This document shows positions 25,699 through 35,113 of a DNA stretch of 64,000 nucleotides, in pieces. The notes beneath the pieces were generated by a model, which worked only from the letters and a program-made list of their open reading frames with translations, did no database searches and was not told the origin of the DNA. The number at the start of each line of letters is the position of its first letter. Position 1 is the first letter of the stretch. The stretch comes from JBFIHF01 sp964411125 (GTDB taxonomy: Bacteria; Myxococcota_A; Bradymonadia; Bradymonadales; Bradymonadaceae), in contig CAYPJU010000003.1 in assembly GCA_964411125.1 (NCBI GenBank), positions 1-64,000 of the forward strand, written 5' to 3'. Both the position numbers and the translations under genes were made by a program.

Positions 25699-28161
25699 CT
25701 ATCGAAGCCGAGCTCCGGTTTTCTTCTCGATCGCACCCAGAAGGATGTCGTCCGCCTTCGAAACTTCGTCGTCGGTCAGGGTGCGGTCCGCGGCCCGATA
25801 GACGACCTCGATCGCCAAACTTCGCTTACCTTCGGGCACCTGCTCCCCTGCGTAAATGTCGAACAACCTCATCGACTGAAAGATTTCACCAAAGGAGCCG
25901 TCGCGCTGGGCCAGCTCCCCCACGGCGTCCTCCAACGCCGACCAGTCCGCCGTCGCGTCGTAGAGCAGCGCAAAGTCCCTGCGTACCGCCGGAAAACGGG
26001 GATACGCGCGGAACGTCTCGAACGGTCGCAGCGATGCGAGAAGCCGATCGAGATCGACCTCGGCGACGAACACCGGTGCCTCGATCTCCACGTCGAGTGT
26101 CCTGAGCGTGTGCGGATGCACCTGGCCCACCGTGGCGAGAACTTCACCCCCGACGATCCATTCCGCTTGTACGCCTGGATGTAGATAGGGCTCGGGATTG
26201 GCCGGGCGTCGCCAGCTCGACTCCACCCCGCCGAGCAGCGATTCGAGGAGCCCCTTCATATCGTGAAAATCCCACGGATTCGATCCCGTGAAATGTTCCC
26301 TCGAGGCCCCGGTCGCGAGGATGGCCAGCGTAGCACCGGCATCCCCCTCTTCGTCGAACCTGCGCGTGATCTCGAACAGCCCCACGTCCTCGTTCCGCTG
26401 GGCGACGTTGTCCGCCAAAGCGCGAAGCATCGCCGGGACGATCGTGGTGCGCATCAGCGCCTGATCCTGGGTCAGCGGATTCGCGACGCGAAGCGCGCGC
26501 CGCCGAACGTCGTCCGCCGGCAGGCCCAGGAGGTCGAAATCCGATTCGGACATGAAGCTGTAGGAGACTGCCTCGTGCAGCCCGGCAGCCAGAAGCCGCT
26601 TGCGCATGTCGGCGGTCTGCCTGAGCCGCCGCCGCGGGATGATCGTCTCGTCGTGCTTTCGTTCTGCGAGGAGCTCGTGACGGCTCCCCATCGACGCGTC
26701 AGGGAGTTCCGCATCGAACGCGTCATAGCCCTTCAATCGGGCGACCTCCTCCACCAGATCGATGGGACGCTCGAGATCGGGGCGGAACGTCGGGATCGCG
26801 CAGCGAACCCCCTCCCCTTCCGCTGTCGCCCCGATATCGATCGAGCCGAGGAGCTCGGCCACCTCTTCGGCCTGCATCTCGATGCCGAGAATCCGCGTCA
26901 CGAGGCTCGTCGACAGCACGATCTCCCGCTCGCTCCAACCCCCGTTGTCGTGCTCGAGAATGCCGCGACGGACGACGGCGTCCTCCGTCTGCGTACGCAT
27001 CAGTAGATCGAGAGCATAGGCGGCATTGCGCCGGGTCGCTGCCGGATCGATGCCCCGCTCGAAACGGTGGCTCGACTCCGAATGGATTCCCAACTTCTTG
27101 CTCGTCGAACGAACCGTACCGGGATCGAAGTACGCACACTCCAGCAAGATCCGCGACGTGCTCTCCCCCACCTCGGACCCCGCCCCCCCCATGACGCCCG
27201 CAATCGCGATCGGCTTGTTCCCATCGGCGATCACCAGATCGGAGGGCTCGAGAGCGTAGGTCTTGTGGTCGATCGCCTCGATCTTCTCGCCTTCCCGAGC
27301 ACGGCGCACGACGATGCGAGCGCCATCCAACTCGTCCAGATCGAACGCGTGCAGCGGCTGCCCGATGTCGGCCAACACTACGTTCGTCACGTCGACGACG
27401 TTGTTGATGCTGCGCATTCCCATCGCCGTGACCATCTCACGTAACCATGCGGGCGAGGGCCCCACGACCACGTTCTCGACCACCGCGGCCACGTACCGCG
27501 GACATCCCTCGGGATCTTCCACGTCGAGGGATGCGACGTCGGAGATTGCTCCCTCGCCGACTTCCCAGAGGGGCTCGACGTCGAGGGCCTCCCGGGAAAG
27601 CGGGCTCCCGACGATCGCCGAGACCTCACGCGCGACACCGTGATGGCTCAGACAGTCGGGCCGGTTAGGGGTGAGACCGATCTCGAGGTAAGTGTCGCGA
27701 AGCCCCATCGCTTCGAAGATCGGCGTGCCGAGCTCCAGCGTGGACGGCAGGATCCAGAGACCATCGCTCTTGGGAGCCAGCCCGAGCTCCTCCTCGGCGC
27801 AGAGCATTCCGTCCGACTGCACACCGGCGACCTTGCGCGACCCGATCTCGAAGTCCAGCGCCGGCGGAGCGCTTCCCGGCAGGGCCACCGGAACGACGTC
27901 CCCTTCCTTCATGTTCGTCGCGCCACACACGATCTGGTGGAGCTCCCCCGAGCCTGTGTCGACCCGGCACACGACGAGTCGGTCGGCCGAGGGGTGCTCT
28001 TCGATCGCCTCGATGCGTCCCACGACGATGTCGTCGTGCCCTGCACCGAACTCCACGACCTCTTCGACTTCCAGGCCCGCCATCGTCAGTCGATGGGCCA
28101 GTTCCTCGACGTCGAGATCGAAATCGACCCATCGGGCCAGTTGTTTCACGCTGATTCGCAT
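25699..28161 (-). CDS. pheT: Phenylalanyl-tRNA synthetase beta subunit
   Basis: 820 residues, normal length. N-terminal EMAP/OB tRNA-binding domain (FGAGHDDIVVGRIEAIEEHP), B3/B4 editing domain, B5 domain and the C-terminal anticodon-binding FDX-ACB domain (APVFVAEVDLDRLL to the end) are in the usual order. With PheS it makes the (alpha-beta)2 enzyme that charges tRNA-Phe. I chose the ATG at 28161 (GAGGACC upstream, MRISVKQLARWVD typical of PheT) and not the in-frame Met 63 bp earlier, which lies inside the pheS 3' end. Gap to pheS is 34 bp. Confidence 0.94.
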   Translation of the reverse strand: MRISVKQLARWVDFDLDVEELAHRLTMAGLEVEEVVEFGAGHDDIVVGRIEAIEEHPSADRLVVCRVDTGSGELHQIVCGATNMKEGDVVPVALPGSAPPALDFEIGSRKVAGVQSDGMLCAEEELGLAPKSDGLWILPSTLELGTPIFEAMGLRDTYLEIGLTPNRPDCLSHHGVAREVSAIVGSPLSREALDVEPLWEVGEGAISDVASLDVEDPEGCPRYVAAVVENVVVGPSPAWLREMVTAMGMRSINNVVDVTNVVLADIGQPLHAFDLDELDGARIVVRRAREGEKIEAIDHKTYALEPSDLVIADGNKPIAIAGVMGGAGSEVGESTSRILLECAYFDPGTVRSTSKKLGIHSESSHRFERGIDPAATRRNAAYALDLLMRTQTEDAVVRRGILEHDNGGWSEREIVLSTSLVTRILGIEMQAEEVAELLGSIDIGATAEGEGVRCAIPTFRPDLERPIDLVEEVARLKGYDAFDAELPDASMGSRHELLAERKHDETIIPRRRLRQTADMRKRLLAAGLHEAVSYSFMSESDFDLLGLPADDVRRRALRVANPLTQDQALMRTTIVPAMLRALADNVAQRNEDVGLFEITRRFDEEGDAGATLAILATGASREHFTGSNPWDFHDMKGLLESLLGGVESSWRRPANPEPYLHPGVQAEWIVGGEVLATVGQVHPHTLRTLDVEIEAPVFVAEVDLDRLLASLRPFETFRAYPRFPAVRRDFALLYDATADWSALEDAVGELAQRDGSFGEIFQSMRLFDIYAGEQVPEGKRSLAIEVVYRAADRTLTDDEVSKADDILLGAIEKKTGARLR

Positions 28162-28195
28162 TGTTGGTCCTCGATCGAGCAGAGCTCGACCTCTC

Positions 28196-29203
28196 TCAGA
28201 ACTGCCGGAGGAAACGAAGGTCACTGCCGAAGAGGAATCGAATGTCGGGTACCTGGTACCGAAGCATCGCGATCCTCTCTACCCCGAGGCCGAAGGCAAA
28301 GCCGCTGTAACGATCGGGATCGATCCCGACCTCCTCGAGCACGTTGGGATCGACCATTCCGCAGCCGAGGATCTCCATCCAGCCGTCCCCGAAGACGCCA
28401 CCGATGTCGACCTCGGCGCTCGGCTCGGTGAACGGGAAGAAGCTCGGACGGAACCGAACCCTCGTGTCTGGTCCGAAGAAGGATTCGAGGAAATGTTCCA
28501 GGGTCCCCTTCAGATGTCGGAACGTGACGTTCTCGTCGATGAGCAGACCCTCGATCTGATGAAAGACGGGGCTGTGCGTGTCATCGTGATCGACGCGATA
28601 GACGCGCCCCGGCGAGATCACCCGGATCGGAGGCTCGTATGCGAGCATCGTCCGGATCTGTACCGGCGAAGTGTGGGTCCTGAGAACTCGCCCGTCCTCC
28701 ATGAGGAAGGTGTCCTGCATGTCGCGCGCGGGATGGTTGGGCGGAAAGTTCAGCGCCTCGAAATTGTAGTAGTCTTCTTCGATCTCCGGCCCATCGGCGA
28801 CCTCGAACCCCATGTCGGCGAAGAGATCGATCAGCTCGCGTTCCACGACCCTGATCGGGTGTCCCTGCGACACACCGTACGGTCGGGCGGGGAGCGTCAC
28901 ATCCATCCGCTCGCGCTCCAGCCTCGCGGCGAGTTCGCGCTCCTGGATCGCGGCGAGCTGCGACTCGTACGCCCCTTCGATCTTCCCCTTCGTCGCGTTA
29001 GACGCCTGACCGATCGCCTTCTTTCCTTCGGGTGGAAGGTCGCGCAGGAACTTCATGACGTCCTGCATCTGTCCGTTTCGCCCGACGTAGCGATTCTTGA
29101 TCTGGATCGCGTCTTCGACTCGTTCGGCGCCACGCAGCGCCTCGACGGCCTCGTCACCGATCTGGTCGAGCCTGGACTTCAGTTCTTCGACATTCATGTG
29201 CAT
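28196..29203 (-). CDS. pheS: Phenylalanyl-tRNA synthetase alpha subunit
   Basis: 335 residues. The class II core is intact: HPARDMQDTFLMEDG, motif 2 region HTSPVQIRTM, FRPSFFPFTEPSAEVD and the motif 3 region GFAFGLGVERIAML, which carries the catalytic Arg. The N-terminal coiled coil (about 1-85) is the tRNA-binding helix pair. Two ATGs, 6 bp apart (29203 and 29197), could start it; neither has a strong ribosome site. Between it and rplT is a hairpin followed by a T-rich run, consistent with attenuation, as is known for E. coli pheST, though no leader peptide with Phe codons is visible here. Confidence 0.94.
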   Translation of the reverse strand: MHMNVEELKSRLDQIGDEAVEALRGAERVEDAIQIKNRYVGRNGQMQDVMKFLRDLPPEGKKAIGQASNATKGKIEGAYESQLAAIQERELAARLERERMDVTLPARPYGVSQGHPIRVVERELIDLFADMGFEVADGPEIEEDYYNFEALNFPPNHPARDMQDTFLMEDGRVLRTHTSPVQIRTMLAYEPPIRVISPGRVYRVDHDDTHSPVFHQIEGLLIDENVTFRHLKGTLEHFLESFFGPDTRVRFRPSFFPFTEPSAEVDIGGVFGDGWMEILGCGMVDPNVLEEVGIDPDRYSGFAFGLGVERIAMLRYQVPDIRFLFGSDLRFLRQF

Positions 29204-29210
29204 CGTCCGG

Positions 29211-29250
29211 AAAAAAGAAAACCCCGAGTCGTCGTCAGGACGAGTCGGGG
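29211..29250 (-). terminator. Terminator or attenuator between rplT and pheS
   Basis: Hairpin of CCCCGA and TCGTC arms with one mismatch, followed on the minus strand by TTTTCTTTTTT, 31 bp after the rplT stop and ending 8 bp before the pheS ATG. Partial read-through would set pheST expression; alternatively it simply ends the ribosomal-protein transcript. Confidence 0.65.
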
Positions 29251-29280
29251 CTGTACGCTGCTAGGTCTTTCGCCGTCAGG

Positions 29281-29637
29281 TCAGGAAATCGCCTTGCGCG
29301 CCGCCTCCACGACCTTCGTAAACCCGGGCGGATCGAACAATGCGATCTCGGCCAGCACCTTTCGGTCGAGCTCGATACCGGCTTTGTGAAGTCCACCGAT
29401 CAGCTTGCTGTAGGAGATCCCGTTCTGGCGTGCAGCCGCGTTGATGCGGGTGATCCAGAGTCGACGGAAATTCCGTTTGCGTTGCCGACGGTCGCGGTAC
29501 TGGTATGCCCAAGCACGCAGGACGGTCTGCTTCGCCGTTCGGTAAAGGTTGCGGCGACCACCCTGGAATCCCTTGGCGGCCTTCAGAATCTTGTTACGGC
29601 GGCGGCGGGCTTTGGGCCCTCGTTTCACGCGTGGCAT
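29281..29637 (-). CDS. rplT: 50S ribosomal protein L20
   Basis: 118 residues, normal length. It has the family's basic N-terminal extension (MPRVKRGPKARRRRNKILK, then AKGFQGGRRN) and the globular part LWITRINAAARQNGISYSK. L20 helps fold 23S rRNA early in 50S assembly, and in some bacteria represses its own operon. It follows rpmI by 37 bp. The expected upstream neighbour infC (IF3) is absent from the window. Confidence 0.95.
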   Translation of the reverse strand: MPRVKRGPKARRRRNKILKAAKGFQGGRRNLYRTAKQTVLRAWAYQYRDRRQRKRNFRRLWITRINAAARQNGISYSKLIGGLHKAGIELDRKVLAEIALFDPPGFTKVVEAARKAIS

Positions 29638-29674
29638 GACAAACCTCTAGTCACTTCCAGTTCAGGCAAAAAAA

Positions 29675-29872
29675 TCAGGAGTAAGGCAGCATATCCTTGA
29701 CGTTCTTCGCATCGGCATCGCTGAGATAAGCGGCTTTGCGAAGCTGTCGTTTCCGCTTCTGGCTCTTCTTCGTCAGAATGTGAGCGCGGAAACCGCGTCG
29801 GTATTTGACCTTCCCTTTCTTCGTCACTTTGAAGCGCTTCGCTGCGCCTCGGTGTGTCTTCATCTTCGGCAT
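29675..29872 (-). CDS. rpmI: 50S ribosomal protein L35
   Basis: 65 residues, full length. MPKMKTHRGAAKRFKVTKKG then RRGFRAHILTKKSQKRKR matches L35. I chose the ATG at 29872 because the protein then begins exactly like other L35s and TTGGAGT lies nine bases upstream; the frame is open 28 codons further but is not L35-like. It starts a transcript from the promoter at 29935-29963 rather than following infC. Confidence 0.94.
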   Translation of the reverse strand: MPKMKTHRGAAKRFKVTKKGKVKYRRGFRAHILTKKSQKRKRQLRKAAYLSDADAKNVKDMLPYS

Positions 29873-29934
29873 GGCCGTACTCCAATCGTTCTTCGTGTGT
29901 CGCGGCTCTATTTTCGAGGCGCGACGGGCGGCGA

Positions 29935-29963
29935 ATACTGTCAGCGGGCATCGCACAAGTCAA
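29935..29963 (-). promoter_or_regulatory. Sigma-70-type promoter for rpmI-rplT
   Basis: Minus-strand TTGACT (29963-29958) and CAGTAT (29940-29935) separated by 17 bp. TTGACT is five of six matches to the -35 consensus. The leader before the rpmI ATG is about 55 nt. Confidence 0.6.
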
Positions 29964-30010
29964 GCGCTTTTCGGGCGTGCCGATCCCTCGACACGCCGTA
30001 GCCCGGGAAC

Positions 30011-30043
30011 AAAAGAAACGCCGGTCGTGTCGACCGGCGTTTC
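30011..30043 (-). terminator. Terminator of the tRNA-Val transcript
   Basis: Thirteen-bp perfect stem (GAAACGCCGGTCG / CGACCGGCGTTTC) with a three-base loop, followed on the minus strand by TTTTG. It starts immediately after the tRNA 3' end. Confidence 0.85.
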
Positions 30044-30044
30044 A

Positions 30045-30116
<72 letters not shown>

Positions 30117-30227
30117 CCACGCTCTTTTACGAGCAACGGGGTCGGGGTTGTACATCTCAGCCACCAGACCGTCAAGTGAGTGCGCGAAAAAATCCGTCCC
30201 TCTCGACTCGCGGCCGTGCGCTCGATC

Positions 30228-30256
30228 CTTATAGTAGCCGCGCGACAGGCTTGCAG
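30228..30256 (-). promoter_or_regulatory. Candidate promoter for tRNA-Val
   Basis: Minus-strand CTGCAA (30256-30251) and TATAAG (30233-30228), 17 bp apart, about 110 bp upstream of the tRNA 5' end. The -35 is weak; a leader of about 100 nt would need processing by RNase P. Confidence 0.35.
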
Positions 30257-30406
30257 GTTCCCCGTGCATTCGCTATTGATGCGCCGCTTGGGCGAACGAT
30301 CGTAAGCTCGCCTCGCGCAAAAATTTGGCGGACCTCGCATACCGCGCGCCGCCGCAATCACTGATGGATGGACGCATTCGCGCGCCTCCCGATCGACAGG
30401 ATATCG

Positions 30407-32491
30407 ATGTCGGACAAATTCACCCGTAAGAACTTCGACGAGTTTTACCTCAGCGAAGGAATGCTGAGCACGCTCGGTAGCATCGGCTACACGACCCCCA
30501 CGCCCGTACAGGCACAGACGATCCCCCTCGTGATGGCAGGGATCGACCTCATCGTGCAGTCACAGACCGGCACCGGAAAGACTGCCGCATTCGCCATCCC
30601 GATCGTCGAGATGCTCGAGCCCGATCCCGGCACCGTCGAGGTCCTGGTGCTCGCTCCGACGCGCGAGCTCGCCAAACAGGTGAGCGAAGAGTTCGCCCGG
30701 CTCGCAGACTTCAAAGGGATCTCCACGGCGACGATCTACGGTGGCGCCAGCTACGGGCCACAGTACGAGGCGCTGGAGACCGCACAGATCGTCGTCGCCA
30801 CCCCCGGCCGCCTGATCGACATCGCCGAGCGTGGCAACATCGACCTCTCGACGGTCCGGATGTTCGCCCTCGACGAGGCCGACGAAATGCTGTCGATGGG
30901 ATTCCAGGAAGAGGTCGATCGCATCATCGTCCAGCTTCCGGAGGACCGTCAGAGCCTCCTCTTCAGCGCTACGATCACCGGCGATGTCGAGGCGCTCGGC
31001 AAGAAGATGCTCTACTACCCCGAGTTCATCACGCTCTCTTCGGACCAGGTCGCCGCCGAAGACGTGACGCACGAGTACTACCCGGTCTCCGGGGTCGGAC
31101 GAGCGCGAGACTTGCTGCGTGTTCTCGAGTACGAACGCCCGGAAAACGCGATCATCTTCGGCAACACCAGGAACGACACCTTCACGGTCACGACCTTCCT
31201 CAAGCGACACGGCCTCCGCGCGGAAGTGCTCAACGGCGACCTTCCGCAGAGCGAGCGCGAGCGCACGCTGAAGGCGCTGAAGACCGGGCAGATCGACTTC
31301 CTCGTGGCCACCGACGTCGCCGCGCGTGGGATCGACATTTCCGACCTCTCGCACGTGATCAACTACACCGTGCCAGACTCTGCGGAAGTCTACATCCACC
31401 GCACGGGTCGTACCGGCCGTGCTGGCAAGAAGGGCAAAGCTCTCTCGTTGATCTCGCCACGGGAGATGGCGACGCTCTTCAACATCCGAAAGTTCTACGA
31501 CGTCGGAATGAAGAAGCTGACGCTCCCCTCGCCGAGCGACATTCTCGAGGCAAACAAGGCTCGCCACCTCTCGAAACTGAGCCAGAAACTGGAACAGCTC
31601 GAGGACATCTCCTATGGCGCGTCCCTGGGCCTCGCCCGCCAGCTCGTGCGCGAATCCGAGGCGCTCGACGAACAGGAGCGAATTCGGCTGATCGCCCGCC
31701 TGATCGCGCTCGCCGAGAAGGTCGGCAGCGGTGAGATCACCGCCGAGTCGTTCGAAGCGGCCGAAGCCGCCATCGTCGAAGAGAAGAGCACGGACGCCGC
31801 CGCCGAGATCGACGAGGCCGAAGTCGAGTTCGAGGAGGCTGACGTCGTCCACACCGACGAGGTCTACGAGGCCACGGACGACGACGATGACCAGAAAGAA
31901 GCGGAGAAACGAAAGGCGGTGGACAGCGCGGAAGACGGCGACCGCCCTCGCCGCACCCGCCGCGTACGTCGTTCACGAGGCGGCGACGATGCCGACAAGG
32001 GCCGGCAGGAGGCCCAATCCGAAAGCGACAAGAACGGACGGGAAGCCAGGGACGACTCCAATGGTCGGGACTCCGGTGACCGACGTCGACGTTCGAAGTC
32101 CGATTCGGACGACCGACGCCGCAACGGCAAGTCCCGCTCGAGCCGAGATCGCGACGGCGGCAGTTCGAAGAGCGACCGCGGCTCCTCGAAGCGACGCGGC
32201 AAGCGTGAGGAGACCTCCGACGAGACACCCGAGACCAGCGAATCGCCGAAATTCCGCATGCAAAAGCTGTGGGTCAACATGGGACGTGACCACTTCGAAC
32301 AGCCGGAGCAGGTCGTCGACATGGTGTGCCACATGGCGGGGATGGAACCAGAGGACCTCGGGCGCGTAACCCTCAGCAATTCCTTCAGTTACGTAGAGGT
32401 GCGGAAGGATTATTTCTACGATATCATCGAGGCGCTGAACAACCAGGACTGGAACGGAGTCACCGTGTCGGCCGAGCCGGCGCGGAAGTGA
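30407..32491 (+). CDS. DEAD-box RNA helicase (DeaD/CsdA-like)
   Basis: 694 residues. Helicase core: Q motif about residues 9-37, motif I QTGTGKT (53-59), PTREL, DEAD motif LDEADEML (about 152-159), motif III SAT and motif VI HRTGRTGR. After the second RecA domain comes an acidic then very basic, Arg/Asp/Ser-rich disordered stretch (about 460-615), and the C-terminus (about 620-690) is a DbpA-type RNA-binding domain (KLWVNMGRDHF, NSFSYVEVRKDYF). This is the arrangement of DeaD/CsdA, which acts in ribosome assembly and RNA decay in the cold. The disordered insert is longer than in E. coli. Start ATG 30407 chosen (AGGAT upstream) over the Met 39 bp earlier. Confidence 0.9.
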   Translation: MSDKFTRKNFDEFYLSEGMLSTLGSIGYTTPTPVQAQTIPLVMAGIDLIVQSQTGTGKTAAFAIPIVEMLEPDPGTVEVLVLAPTRELAKQVSEEFARLADFKGISTATIYGGASYGPQYEALETAQIVVATPGRLIDIAERGNIDLSTVRMFALDEADEMLSMGFQEEVDRIIVQLPEDRQSLLFSATITGDVEALGKKMLYYPEFITLSSDQVAAEDVTHEYYPVSGVGRARDLLRVLEYERPENAIIFGNTRNDTFTVTTFLKRHGLRAEVLNGDLPQSERERTLKALKTGQIDFLVATDVAARGIDISDLSHVINYTVPDSAEVYIHRTGRTGRAGKKGKALSLISPREMATLFNIRKFYDVGMKKLTLPSPSDILEANKARHLSKLSQKLEQLEDISYGASLGLARQLVRESEALDEQERIRLIARLIALAEKVGSGEITAESFEAAEAAIVEEKSTDAAAEIDEAEVEFEEADVVHTDEVYEATDDDDDQKEAEKRKAVDSAEDGDRPRRTRRVRRSRGGDDADKGRQEAQSESDKNGREARDDSNGRDSGDRRRRSKSDSDDRRRNGKSRSSRDRDGGSSKSDRGSSKRRGKREETSDETPETSESPKFRMQKLWVNMGRDHFEQPEQVVDMVCHMAGMEPEDLGRVTLSNSFSYVEVRKDYFYDIIEALNNQDWNGVTVSAEPARK

Positions 32492-32523
32492 GGCGTTCAG
32501 CTTCCTACTTGCAAGGACCGCAC

Positions 32524-33054
32524 ATGTTCCGCAAATCGTTCGCCGCCCTGCTCGTCTGTTCGCTCGTTGCCTGCAATGGTGAGAGCGACGTCGCGACGGA
32601 GAAGACGCAGGAGGATCCGAATCTTCCGGCTGCCAACGTCAGCCTCCCTGACCCTCCTCCCGCCGACGCGTACAAGATTCCGGAGAAGAATCCCGATGGG
32701 TCGCTTCGAATCGAAGGACTCATCCACAACAAGGAGAAGTACCTCGATCAGCAGGTCGACGTCCGCGGAATCATCGTGAAGATGTCCGAGGAGTGCGACC
32801 CCGGTAAGGCGAAGAAGGCGGGTGAAGAATGCCCGGAGCCGAACCTCTTCATCCGCGACAAACCCGACGCCGAGATGGCGATCCGGGTGGTTGGATACAA
32901 GCCCGAATTCATCAAGAAGGCGAAGCTCGAAGAAGGCCAGGATCGAGTCTTCAAAGGGACCTACAAGAAGGTCGCCTACGGATTCGTCGCTACCGAGGAC
33001 GGCTTGATCCTGCTCGACTACGTCGATGACATCGCGGTCGTCGAGCCCGAGTGA
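32524..33054 (+). CDS. Lipoprotein, OB-fold-like
   Basis: 176 residues. Signal peptide MFRKSFAALLVCSLVAC with a lipobox SLVAC at Cys 17. After a Pro-rich linker, IEGLIHNKEKYLDQQVDVRGIIVK then NLFIRDKPDAEMAIRVVG and VFKGTYKKVAYGF show the strand pattern of a small OB-fold, as in periplasmic nucleotide- or stress-related lipoproteins; this is a fold-level guess. A conserved-looking CDPGKAKKAGEEC loop may hold a disulfide. It follows the helicase gene by 32 bp on the same strand. No function can be assigned. Confidence 0.7.
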   Translation: MFRKSFAALLVCSLVACNGESDVATEKTQEDPNLPAANVSLPDPPPADAYKIPEKNPDGSLRIEGLIHNKEKYLDQQVDVRGIIVKMSEECDPGKAKKAGEECPEPNLFIRDKPDAEMAIRVVGYKPEFIKKAKLEEGQDRVFKGTYKKVAYGFVATEDGLILLDYVDDIAVVEPE

Positions 33055-33061
33055 CCACCTG

Positions 33062-33093
33062 AAACGAAAACGGGCTGCCCTCACGGGCAGCCC
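33062..33093 (-). terminator. Terminator for the methyltransferase gene
   Basis: Nine-bp stem GGGCTGCCC / GGGCAGCCC with a TCAC loop; on the minus strand it is followed by GTTTTCGTTTC. It lies 41 bp past the stop of the minus-strand methyltransferase. Confidence 0.75.
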
Positions 33094-33112
33094 ATCGACG
33101 TTCGAAGCGAGA

Positions 33113-33144
33113 GAGCGGTGCCGATCGGCACCGCTCATTCTTTT
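33113..33144 (+). terminator. Terminator for the helicase-lipoprotein transcript
   Basis: Ten-bp stem GAGCGGTGCC / GGCACCGCTC with a GATC loop, followed on the plus strand by ATTCTTTTGG. It overlaps the last codons of the opposing methyltransferase gene, a back-to-back terminator pair with the one at 33062. Confidence 0.65.
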
Positions 33145-34883
33145 GGTGGGATCCGCTCGGCGAGAATGATCATTCGGTCGGACGTCGGTCCGAGGAAGCT
33201 GCCCGGCGTGTGGATCGCTCCACTCACCTCGATCACGCGGAAACCGGCGAAGTAGAGCAATTGCCGCAGCTCGTGAAGGCTATAGAGGCGAATGTAGCTC
33301 GAAAATTCGCGAGGGGGGGTCTGACCGTCCTCGTAAATGAAAGATCGTTTGGTGTGCAAAACGCTGGTGTGGTGGTCGAATTCGACCTCTTCCAGGAAGA
33401 CGCATTCGTGGCCCTCCCACCAGGTGCGTGAGGGCATCTGCGCCACCACGTAGTCGCGGTTCACGACGTCGAGCAGTAGGCGGCCATGAGGTTTCACCGC
33501 CCGGGCGATCCCTTGAGCCACAGCGACGTTCGTCCGGTCGTCGAAGTAGCCGAACGAGGTCTGCCAGCACATGCAGGCGTCGAAGACTTCGGAGAAACCG
33601 AGCTCCCGCATGTCACCGTGGATGAACTTGATGTTGAGATTCTTGTTCTGCGCGTCGGCGAGCGCCTTCTGCAACATCGCGATGGACGAGTCGAGCCCTG
33701 CCATCTCGTAACCGCGCTGCGCGAGTTCGATGCTGTGGCGGCCGAACCCGCAGGCAAGGTCGAGGATCCGCGCTCCCTTCTGAAGGTTGAACGCCTGGTG
33801 AATGAAGCGAACTTCTCGCTCCGTCTCACGCTCGAGATCGGAGGTGATCGTCCGATAGTACTCTTCGGAGAAGACGTCCTGCGTCCAGCCAGCGCGTCGG
33901 TCCTGTGGCCTCGCCTGCTGCTTCTGCTTCTTGGGCGGTTTGGCCTTCTTCTCTTCGAGGAGCTCCTGAACGATGCCGTTCAGATCGTCGTCCGCCTCTC
34001 TCTCGACGGGGACTTGCGCCGGCAGGGGTCCCGTCGCTTGCATCTGCCTCTTTGGACGCTGCACCTGTTTTTCGGCGGGAGGGGGAGCGGGCGTAGCGGC
34101 CACCGGGGTCGCAGTCGACGATTCGCCCTGAACGTCGCTCGGAGCGGCAGGGGGCTTCGGCGGCGGCTTCACCTCCTCGACGATTTCATTGTCGAGATCG
34201 AGAGCCTCGGTATGGTCGTCGCTGTACTCGTCCTCGGATACCTCGGACAGGTCCGCACCGTGGGAGGCGGGGCGAGGAATCTCCGGCTGCGGTACGGATT
34301 CGGGCTCGGCCTCGGGCTCCCCAGAGGGGATCGGTGCCCCCGTCGCTCCGTTGGCGTTCGTCCCCGCTCCTTCCCGCCACTTTTTCGTCAATACCCGCGG
34401 GGGCGCGACGAGCACGTCGGGGGCAAAACGCTGATCGGGGAGAACACCGACCACGTCGAACATCGGAGAGGCTCCGGCCTCGACGGCCTGCCTGTCGAAC
34501 GCGTCCATCCTGACGGTTTGAACGAGCGCTGCGCGATCGAACTTGTCGTCCTTCCCTTCGGTCGGCTTGGGTGGATCGGACGACGGGGGGGCCGCATCCT
34601 GGGCTGCGACCGCAGCCGAATCGCCGGGACGCGTCCTGGAGCGCTCGCGTTCCACGGGCGCTTTTCGAATGATTCCGGCGCTCGGAGCGGGGTCGTCCAC
34701 GGGAGCATGTTTCTTCGTCGTAGCGTCTTCGAACGCCTGAACATCGTCAGGATCCGAGTCAGCCTTGAAGCCGCTTGCGTTGGACGGAACTCTAAACTCC
34801 GGGATCGCGAGCCCCAGATCGTCGAGATCGGGATCGGAGACGGAGCCGCGGGAGGCGTCGCTGTCTTCCTCGAGTTTGGCCAA
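33135..34883 (-). CDS. SAM-dependent methyltransferase with long disordered N-terminal region
   Basis: About 582 residues from the chosen TTG at 34883, which has AGAGAAGG seven bases upstream and opens MAKLEEDSDASRGS. The frame is open to 35081 with an ATG at 35018 but no ribosome site there, so the N-terminus is uncertain. Residues 1 to about 345 are low complexity, rich in Pro, Glu, Asp and Ala. The C-terminal 240 residues are a class I methyltransferase: ARILDLACGFGRHSIELAQRG (motif I), DSSIAMLQKAL, and GRLLLDVVNRDYVVAQ. Substrate unknown. It lies downstream of psd, which is on the same strand 230 bp before it. Confidence 0.72.
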   Translation of the reverse strand: MAKLEEDSDASRGSVSDPDLDDLGLAIPEFRVPSNASGFKADSDPDDVQAFEDATTKKHAPVDDPAPSAGIIRKAPVERERSRTRPGDSAAVAAQDAAPPSSDPPKPTEGKDDKFDRAALVQTVRMDAFDRQAVEAGASPMFDVVGVLPDQRFAPDVLVAPPRVLTKKWREGAGTNANGATGAPIPSGEPEAEPESVPQPEIPRPASHGADLSEVSEDEYSDDHTEALDLDNEIVEEVKPPPKPPAAPSDVQGESSTATPVAATPAPPPAEKQVQRPKRQMQATGPLPAQVPVEREADDDLNGIVQELLEEKKAKPPKKQKQQARPQDRRAGWTQDVFSEEYYRTITSDLERETEREVRFIHQAFNLQKGARILDLACGFGRHSIELAQRGYEMAGLDSSIAMLQKALADAQNKNLNIKFIHGDMRELGFSEVFDACMCWQTSFGYFDDRTNVAVAQGIARAVKPHGRLLLDVVNRDYVVAQMPSRTWWEGHECVFLEEVEFDHHTSVLHTKRSFIYEDGQTPPREFSSYIRLYSLHELRQLLYFAGFRVIEVSGAIHTPGSFLGPTSDRMIILAERIPPKE

Positions 34884-35113
34884 GATGAAACCTTCTCTCT
34901 GGATGGACTGTCCCGGTGGACGTCCGCTGGCCGCCTCATGGACGTGTTCGAGTGGAGTGAGTCTATCGCAGGCCCACGGGTCCGACAAGTCTTTCGGGGG
35001 CTCATCGGCCGGGGTCATGGACGGAAAATGGGGGAAAGCCGAGAGGGACCCGCGGGCTCCTCTCAGAGACACGACGCCCACAATCCGTGCGGCGCCGAGA
35101 CCGGCTGCCAGGG